Shown piece by piece: positions 56,703-64,000 of a DNA stretch of 64,000 nucleotides (position 1 is its first letter; each line of letters opens with the position of its first letter). The position numbers and the translations under genes are program-made. Source of the DNA: Syngnathus acus (taxonomy: Eukaryota; Chordata; Actinopteri; Syngnathiformes; Syngnathidae). Under the pieces are notes generated by a model. That model saw only the letters and a list, made by a program, of their open reading frames with translations, had not been told where the DNA came from and made no database searches. The DNA is taken from NCBI RefSeq assembly GCF_901709675.1, contig NC_051106.1:1932001-1996000 (forward strand), in the 5' to 3' direction.

Positions 56703-59551
56703 TCACCACGTCCTGCCGTACAAGAGCGCCGAGCACTGCAACGCGCTTCCGTACTCAGCGGCGGGCGAATTGAGGTGCGACAGTCCGCCCACTTGGCCGC
56801 CGTGCAGCGCCGGCGGGCTGGCAGACAGCGGCGGTGCACCGGCGGCCACCAACTCCGGAGAGTGGCCGGCGCTGCCCGCCTGCTGCTGGCCGGACATGAG
56901 GATCACGTTGGCGGCTTGCTGCTGCTGCTGTTGCGGATGCCCGTGCGGGTGCTGGTTGTGGGCGTGGTTGTGATGATGTTGATGGTGGTGGTGCTGTTGC
57001 TGCTGCTGCCCCGCCGTCGGCCCGCTCCCTTGACACGGCTTGCCGTCGTTAACCAGAACCGGAACCGCCACCCTGCGGGGCGATTGCTGCTGCTGCTGTG
57101 ATTGCTGGCAAGCCGACGCTGAGCCGCCCTCCTGCTGGTGCATCTGCTGCTGCGACACCTTGTCCTTGGCTTGCCTCTTCATCTTGTAGCGATGGTTCTG
57201 GAACCAGATTTTGACCTGGGTGGGCGTCAGGTGGATCATGCTGGCCAGGTGCTCGCGCTCGGGGGCCGACAGGTACTTCTGCTGCTTGAAGCGGCGCTCC
57301 AGTTCGTACACTTGGGCCTGCGAGAAGAGCACGCGGCGCTTCCGGCGCGGCACCGCGGCGCTCAGCGAGCCATGCATGCCCTTGGCGTGGGCCTCCGCCA
57401 GGGAGCTCAGCCCGCCCATGGCGCCCATGCTCATGGCCGACGACGAGCCGTGCATGAAGCGGGAGACTGTGAGGGGCACGCGCACACACAGACACACGCG
57501 CGCGCTCGTCAGTTCAAACAACTCAAAACATGCACACACTGGAAAAAAGTTGTTGGATTTACCTGTTTAAAAAAAATAAAACGACAACAATAAAATCAAG
57601 TTCCACCAACTTAATTTTATTTAGTGTAATATTTAAGTTGGGGGCAGATTTTAAAGCGTGCAACCAAAGCCCATGTTGCTGGTATTGTTTTTTTTTTTTA
57701 CTCTAAATCCAACAGACTCGTTTTTCCAGTTCACATATTACACTTTGAGTAGCAAATTTGCACATATATCAAAAAAGTACTCAGATTTCACAATTATAAG
57801 AAAACCTCATTTGTTAAAACAAACAAACGAACAAACAAACAAAAAAAACCATATTCAATTTAACAGTAAATTTGTTTGGGATTAGGTTCAATATTTTACA
57901 GGGGGGAGTATAAATCCACTTTTAGCAACAAAGTTCAATTCACGTCTATGGCTGAAAAAAGCATTTTGATAGAATTTGATTAAAAAATGTACATTGGTTG
58001 CATTTGATTAAATTATGTTATATTAACACTGATTATTTTAAAGATGGACCTCATTTTACCACAATCTAATTATGTGTGTGTAATGAACCGATTAAACTAT
58101 AGACGTTTTAAAAGCACACCACCACCAATAATAATAATAGCAATAATAATCCTATAGACATAGACAGGTGCGTACATGGGGGTGGACATGAGAGGTATGA
58201 GAAGCCTTGTCAGTGGGCCAAGTTTTGGGCCCCCGTGAAGCACCCCCCCTTTCAAAAACGTCAATTCACTGTTTTTTGTTGTTTCAATAATAAGTAATTA
58301 GTTTAATTTAATCGTCACATAATTTTGTGCTGTCATGGAAATGTGGCTGTTTTAAAAAAATATAAGTATGAAAAATATTTTTTCATGGTGTAAAATATGT
58401 ATTTTATATTTTTACTTGGTAAATATTCTATATAAATTGCTTGATTGTATATTGTAGTTGTAAATAAAATAAATAATGTAAATAAATGTATACTTTTTAT
58501 TTTTGAATGAATAAATACTTTGTTTTATTTCGTAGTTTTCAATCATAAACACTATTTTTATTAGAAAATCACAAAAAATAATTTTTTCCTCTTCAATTTT
58601 GTTGTATTACAGTATGTACTATCAATCTTTAACAATAGAGGTATTATTGAACAATAATTATAAAAAACCTCTCAAATAATCAAAAACTAGCAAATGAAAA
58701 TGTTTTGTTGCAGCTGTAAAAAATAAAAATTTATTTGTCTTTAGGTTTGAAAAGTTAACATGGTAAATAACTATAGTTTTCTACTTCCGTTAGATTTTTG
58801 CAATTAGTTCCATAATCATCATTTCAAATCTGTTAGTATATGAATTAAAATTTTGAAGGCAGTTTATATCTATATAAAATGATAAATATAACTTGACAAT
58901 AATTTTTCTTTTACTATAAATTGGAAAAACGGTATCATTTTCTATTTTCACATCGTAAAATATAGACGTCTAAAATGTTTCAATGATAAAAATGCAGTCT
59001 TAAATGATAAAAATCGGTTAATTTGCAGTTATTTTATTTATTTTTATTAAGACGTAGTTGTGAATAAAAACTGCAATATTTTCTAGTTTTGAATAAGAAT
59101 AAAGGGTACAAATATTAAAATTTTGCAATTTAAATAAATGTAATTTTCAATGAAAGTGTATTATTTTTCATTTTGACCAAGTATAGAAGTTTTTGATCCT
59201 TGAAATGTTCCGTAAAAAAAACAACCTGTTTAAATGTCAGGTGGCGCGCATGTGCGCGTGAACTCACTCGTAGAGAAGCGTGGGTCAGCGGCGGGGTTGG
59301 CCGGGTACCATCCGGTGGCGGCGGCCGCCCTGACTCCGTCCTGGTAGGGCGCCAGGTCACCGGCCACGCTGCCGTTGCAGTAGCCGCCCACCGCGCTGAC
59401 AGCGGCGGCATGGGACAACTGCGGCACCCCGGCGGCGCTCATGTGGTAAGACACGGTGCCGCCAGCGCCGCCGCCACCACCGGCGTTGGGCCCCAGGTGG
59501 TGGTGATGGTGATGATGATGATGGTGGGGCTGCTGTTGCTGCTGCTGTTGT

Positions 59552-59584
<33 letters not shown>

Positions 59585-59778
59585 ATGGCCGCCTGGGACC
59601 CCTGCAGCTGCCGGTAGCCCCCCAGGTTGTTGCCGCTGTTGTTGGCCGCCACCGCCGCTCCAACGCCGGCGGCTTCCATGGCGGCGGCGGCGGCGGCCGC
59701 CTTCTTGTAGCTCTCCTCCAGTGGACTCAGGATGTCGGACACGGAAAAGGGGGTCGTATGCTTGGGGCTCATCGACAT
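56703..59778 (-). CDS. nkx2.1: NK2 homeobox 1 (thyroid transcription factor 1), two exons
   Basis: Nuclear homeodomain transcription factor for ventral forebrain, thyroid and lung or swim-bladder-type endoderm. Exon 1 is 59778-59268 and exon 2 is 57466-56703; the 1801-bp intron is GT-AG, and the join restores PRFSTISRFMHG, like PRFPAISRFMG in human. The protein is 424 aa (human 371). TN motif: [20 protein letters not shown] at residues 7-26. Homeodomain: about residues 211-270 ([10 protein letters not shown] to KMKRQAK), with the NK2-class Tyr in [13 protein letters not shown]2-specific domain: [17 protein letters not shown] at about 299-315. C terminus LLYGRTW, diagnostic of NKX2-1/2-4. MSMSPKHTT, the [13 protein letters not shown] block and linkage to mbip favour NKX2-1 over NKX2-4. 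Extra length comes from an 18-Gln run, a 10-His run, poly-Ala and a second Gln/His-rich tract in the C-terminal part. Confidence 0.96.
57467..59267 (-). other. nkx2.1 intron
   Basis: A very AT-rich 1.8-kb intron. No coding frame, RNA gene or repeat element is recognised, apart from short AT-rich low-complexity stretches. Confidence 0.7.
59497..59526 (-). repeat. Polyhistidine-encoding repeat in nkx2.1 exon 1
   Basis: Ten consecutive CAC/CAT codons directly follow the Gln run and one Pro codon. Mixed codons suggest an old, stable tract. Confidence 0.9.
59530..59583 (-). repeat. Polyglutamine-encoding repeat in nkx2.1 exon 1
   Basis: Eighteen consecutive CAG/CAA codons, with CAA interruptions in a regular pattern (groups of up to three CAG separated by CAA or CAA-CAA). 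Confidence 0.92.
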
Positions 59779-60020
59779 TATTTGTCCTGGGGGGTCTCCT
59801 CTTTCTCTTCTACTTGTGTTTTTCTCTTTTCTTTTTTCCCCCTTTTTTTAATGTTCCTCGTCTTGTAGTGGTTGTTGCAAGTCCTTCTGGTTGTTGTTAA
59901 TTGGGTGGAGTGGGAGCTGGCCGTGGCTGGCTCGGGGGGTCCACGCAGCACACGTTTAAGGCGGAGGAGGGTGGGGGCGGGGGCTGTGGTGACGTCAGCG
60001 CGGCACTTTATTACCTGCGC
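59779..60020 (-). promoter_or_regulatory. Probable nkx2.1 proximal promoter / 5' UTR
   Basis: GC-rich DNA before the start codon contains a GC box (GGGGGCGGGGG region, 59971-59983) and a perfect CRE palindrome TGACGTCA at 59990-59997, about 212 bases upstream of the ATG. A possible donor (GCGCAG|GTAATA, near 60016) could mark an upstream exon, but no matching acceptor is clear. Confidence 0.4.
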
Positions 60021-62990
60021 TGACTGCTGAGGGCCTCTTGATGAGCAGCACGAGACACGCAGCCACAGTGGGCTGTCTTGCGTGGACCACTTCTTCGTCT
60101 TCCGCAGACTTGAGAACAGAACCACTCACTCCTTTCACGGTCTGTTTTAATAGACCGCCCACGTGCACGCGTGACAGTGGGTCCAACCGAGGACAGAAAG
60201 TTGCCATTTTTATGATAACGTTTAATTTTCCAGTTTTTGACAATAATATTGTTTAATTTACAATTGAGTTTGAAAATGTTTTCCATTTTCTAGTATTTTT
60301 CACACTGTATTCTTGCATTGTAAATATATATAAACTTCTCTTGAGAATAATAAGATTTGTCTTCTATATTAGTCAAGTAATTTTGAATGCGATTTTTTAT
60401 TTGATATGGAAAAACGCATGATTAAAAATGTGTTTCGTCATACCATTTTGAATAATAAAACTCCCGTTTATATTTTGGAATGGCAATAATGAGGAGTTAA
60501 ACTGTTTTATTCCATATCTCCATATTACAAAAAACATTTTTATTTTATCATTGTATATATTTTTTTAGCATTTTTATTTTTTGAGTATCAGAAATAGTTT
60601 CTATTTTAAAACATTATTTTCTATTTGTAAGCAACAAACATGTATTACCTTGTATTTTCAAATTTTATTTTCCAGTAGAAAAAAAATGCTAAAATATATT
60701 TCCTTTTTTTTAGGATGTTAGGATGTTTTATATTCTATTTTTATATTTTACAAAATGCTATTTCTGTTCATGAAGAAAGAAAATGTTGTCTTCTATTTTC
60801 TCAACTGGAGTCGCTCGAAACTCAAATGGCTCAAAACGGGTCAAGCATATCAGTGACGTCACACCAAACAGCCCTGCGTCACACGATGATTTAGTGTAGT
60901 AAATTTGCGTTAAACGTGTGCCCCCTAGTGGAGAAAAGCGCCATTGCAGACCGTTGACGTTTCCCGCTACCAAAGAAGGTGTTAGGGCTCTATCTGGTGG
61001 GCAAAGAGGGACGTGCGCCCACCTGCGAATAAAAAGCTCAAGCAACAGTACTTTTATCTCCCTGGTTCTTCTCAGCTCTGAAGTTGAGATGTCCTACTTT
61101 GTAAGCGGTCATTGAACACTCCTTAAGCTGATCAACGAACGGGGGTTTGAGTGAACCAGGCGTCTTACTTGCGGGTTAGACAAAACAGCTACCAAAATGA
61201 CTCATGTTTCATGAGAAATTAGACCGCCAATGCATATACATGCCGATAATTATCAGTGTAAAGCTGAAAAACGCATGATTCAGCTCTTATAAACTTCTCA
61301 AACCACCAGTCTTCGGCTCTCGAGGAACATTACAAGGACCGACTCGGCACATCACTCCCGTCTAATGAAGTGGCGTGAAAAGAGGGTGCTGGAGCGAGTC
61401 AACAGCCGGACGGGATGAGCCGGCGAGCCGTCGCCAATTCCTGGAAGACACCAATGGCAACCCCTGAAAGCTTGTCTTTGTCCGCCCCCATCATGCTCAC
61501 ACCCACAACGGCATTGTGGCCGCCACGCTCATAAATTGCTCGCAGGCAGCCACTGATTAAACATCGCGCAAATTGAAACACTAAACATTTTGTCTGTTCC
61601 CTCTGCAGATCCCCCTCCTGGGTGGAAAGGGGAGGGGGGACAATGGTGCATTCAGGAGGGGGGGGGGCACAAAAAGAGGGGCCCCTCCCTCCATATGTGA
61701 TGCAAGGTGGCCCCAGCGAGGGCCACAAAGGACCAGGTGACAGGGACGATGGGCTGCGAGGTCACAGGACGAGCAAACAACATTATTGGGGGGCGGGAAA
61801 ACACGAGACCACCCGAACCCCCGAAACACTAGCCCCCAGCATTAACGCCCACGTCATTTTAAACACCCATTCCACGCGGTTACAAAAGACCTTTCCAGTC
61901 TCCTGGTGATGAAAGATGCACAAAGATGTCTTCCGATCCTTGCTTCTCTTAATTCTGCTCTCGGGGAAAGTTATGGGTTATTTATGACCCGGCGATTCCA
62001 AAAGCAGATTTTCATCCAACCGCCGATTCTCTTCGACATTTTCATCACACTTTTCTCTACTTTAAGCCTCATATTGAAAATTGTTTAACAAGTAGCAGTT
62101 CATCCTCAAAAGTGCTGGGTTAAAAATTGGACCGACCCAGAAAGTTGGCTCAATTGAGTTGTTTTTAACTCAACTTTCAACATTTGATTTCTCAGCTTGT
62201 TCATAATGAACATTTTGTTTTTTTACGATTCTGTAAGCAGAAAAGTAGTTTTCAATCGAGCGCATGCGGCTTCTCTTCAGTTCTCAGGCAATTTTGTAGC
62301 GCTGCTCAAGAGAAGTCAACCTCTTCAAACTCTGAGCATTTAAAAGTCTGAAAAGGAGTCGAGTTTTATGTATCCGACTCTGCTCAGACGTCAACAGCTC
62401 GTGCCTCGCCTCCTCCTTACTGAAGGAAGCGGGGATGCTTGGGGGGGGGGGGGGGGGGGTGCTATTCTCATGCTGAAGCAAAGCCGAAGCTCCCTTTTTA
62501 CTTTAAATTAAAAAAAAATGTTTGCACAGCTTTTAAACCGCATAATGACTTTTTTCAACATCAGAAAAGCAACTCGGGCGCTGCTGTAGTAGACCACATT
62601 GAAGGCTCTTAACCCAATTTTTCAGGCGGGGGTGTGATCATGATATTTTTGGAGTAACACGCATTACGTCAGGCTTTGGTGTGTTTTGCAAAACAAAATG
62701 ATAATAATAGTAATAATAATAATAATAATAAACAATCATTTTGTAAAGCAAAAAAGTTGGACGATTCAACAAGCTAGTTTTGCGAACGTAAAAATGGTCT
62801 TTCCCGCATTTTCAAGACTCCCTATTGTCCCCCAAATAATAATATTATATAAACAACATAGCATAAAATTATTTTGGCGCAAATAACCTGTGCCAACGTC
62901 AATAACCTAATTGAAAAATATTTTAAAGTTGTTCCACCTTAAATTGCTGTTTAGGCGCCTCTCAAAAAAAAATTTTTTTTACATGTATTT
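60021..62990. other. Intergenic DNA between nkx2.9 and nkx2.1, no gene seen
   Basis: AT-rich to about 60780, then balanced sequence with a G/C-run-rich patch at 61610-61690 and a long G-run at 62441-62458. A short (AAT)n run lies near 62698-62730. No exon or RNA gene is supported. Confidence 0.6.
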
Positions 62991-62997
62991 AAAATCG

Positions 62998-63003
62998 TTT
63001 ATT
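62998..63003 (-). terminator. Candidate polyadenylation signal (AATAAA, - strand) for nkx2.9
   Basis: TTTATT on the + strand, 254 bases past the stop codon. Confidence 0.45.
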
Positions 63004-63256
63004 TATGCATTCCTTTACAAAAGAAATAATACAATTTAGCATTTTAAGGAACATATTCCCTAAAAATACGTTTTCCCTAACAATATATTGGCTTCTAATT
63101 TGCATAATACTGACGCTCACATTCAGCAAAGTCAACAGCAGCCTACAGAGATGTCGAATTACTCTGCAGGCAAAAGTATTAACTGCATTTCAAAAACAAA
63201 ATGTGCAAAGAGATCTTATAAGTTGCGTGGGAGGGAGGCGGTGAAGTCCGTGCATG

Positions 63257-63900
63257 TCACTTGAACGGAGCAAAGTGGACCGGGTCACCCCATAAGTCCG
63301 TCCAAGCGAGCCTGGAGGCCGCCGGGTTTTCAAAGTGCTGCTGGCGGGGTGGCAGGGCCACAGCTGCGGGCGGCTGAAGGCCCACCAGGCCTTGGAGGCC
63401 TGGGTAGGCGGCCAGGGGTAGGCGGAGCGTCCTCGGCTGCGCGCAGCCGCCCGAACCGTCCAGTAAGCTGTAGGCGGTATGAAAGGGTTTCCCGTCGCCG
63501 AGCAGCACCGGTACCGGCAACGGCATAGGCATCGGCACCACCAGCCTGCGCAGCAGTGGAGGGTGCAGCATCTGCTGCGGATCGTCCGCCGCCGACGGCC
63601 CCCGGCCCCTCTTCATCTTGTAACGGTGGTTCTGGAACCAGATCTTGACTTGGGTGGGCGTCAGGCTGAGCAGGCGGGCCAGCTGCTCTCGCTCGGGGCC
63701 GGACAAGTAGCGCTGCTGGCGGAAGCGCTGCTCCAGCGCCAGCGTCTGCGACTTGGAGAACAGCACGCGACGCTTCTTGCTCTTTTTGGCTGCCGCCGCA
63801 GCCGCCGAAACCGCCTCGCACGGAAGCTCGGCGTCCGCCGACGGTTCGTCCGGCTTGGTAGAGTCCGGAGACGCCTCTAGGCTGCTGCCTTCATCCCAGG
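63257..63900 (-). CDS. nkx2.9: NK2 homeobox protein Nkx2.9 / NKX2-8, last exon (5' exon outside window)
   Basis: NK2-class homeodomain transcription factor, expected in ventral neural tube and pharyngeal endoderm. The exon begins after the acceptor CCCCTTTTTGCAG at 63901 and encodes 213 residues after a split codon. Homeodomain: [18 protein letters not shown] onward, with [19 protein letters not shown] and the NK2-class Tyr. [19 protein letters not shown] is closest to NKX2-8, with LARLLSLT against LASLLRLT. The upstream [13 protein letters not shown] resembles the DESSLETSPPDS of human NKX2-8. The gene lies upstream of nkx2.1 on the same strand, as NKX2-8 does beside human NKX2-1. The NK2-specific domain is unusual: a Pro/Met-rich insert separates RRLVVP from VLLGDGKPF. 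The ATG at 63932-63934 lies in the intron and is not the start. A TN motif would be in the missing first exon. Confidence 0.9.
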
Positions 63901-64000
63901 CTGCAAAAAGGGGCGCACGCATGTCAGCTTTCAATTTAAAACGTGTGCGTGACTGTCTGCGTCATGTCATTTACGCAACTAAATCCATAGCGGTCCACTA
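63901..64000 (-). other. 3' end of nkx2.9 intron 1
   Basis: Intronic sequence up to the window edge. The first coding exon is not in the window. Confidence 0.75.

Noticed and set aside
63901-63934. ATG at 63934 as the nkx2.9 start ([15 protein letters not shown])
   Set aside because: A clear acceptor (CCCCTTTTTGCAG) at 63901 and alignment with NKX2-8 show these codons are intronic.

Overview
This window is vertebrate nuclear DNA, almost certainly from a ray-finned (teleost) fish. The coding sequence is split by short GT-AG introns, and the encoded proteins align residue by residue with vertebrate families. The non-coding DNA carries fish-type Tc1/mariner and hAT-like repeats and long CA/GT microsatellites. 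A percomorph-like compact genome is my inference from intron sizes; no species can be named. I found no bacterial, viral or CRISPR features.

Layout. Three genes lie head to tail on the + strand. (1) 1-2373 is the 3' end of dnmt3a: the end of the ADD domain and the whole catalytic domain, nine exons, with the 5' part outside the window. (2) 6795-10225 is a complete 12-exon dpysl5 (CRMP5), 564 aa. (3) 12220-21832 is a complete 17-exon rps6ka5 (MSK1), 810 aa, with a decayed Tc1 element in intron 12 and a GT microsatellite in intron 13. A convergent gap of about 19 kb (22.5-41.4 kb) has no supported gene; it holds degenerate minisatellites and several stretches that look like conserved regulatory DNA. 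The - strand block follows: mbip (41566-46236, nine exons, 329 aa), nkx2.1 (56703-59778, two exons, 424 aa) and the last exon of nkx2.9/NKX2-8 (63257-63900, first exon outside the window). About 10 kb between mbip and nkx2.1 has no gene but holds candidate enhancers, a palindromic MITE, a 1.04-kb transposon with CAAGTC arrays, and microsatellites.

Relationships. mbip, nkx2.1 and nkx2.9 form the classic vertebrate block (human 14q13: MBIP, NKX2-1, NKX2-8, then PAX9) in the same relative orientation. dnmt3a and dpysl5 are both on human 2p23, and rps6ka5 is on human 14q32, so the window joins blocks that are separated in humans. The genes do not form one pathway. They are a DNA methyltransferase, a neuronal cytoskeletal adaptor, a histone and CREB kinase, an ATAC-complex/DLK-binding protein and two NK2 homeobox regulators. 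The gene-poor flanks of nkx2.1 fit long-range developmental regulation.

Exon boundaries were read by eye. Every intron called has GT and AG ends, and the exon phases add up to an open frame in all five multi-exon genes. Untranslated ends, promoters and candidate enhancers are much less certain. I saw no tRNA, rRNA or other structured RNA gene.
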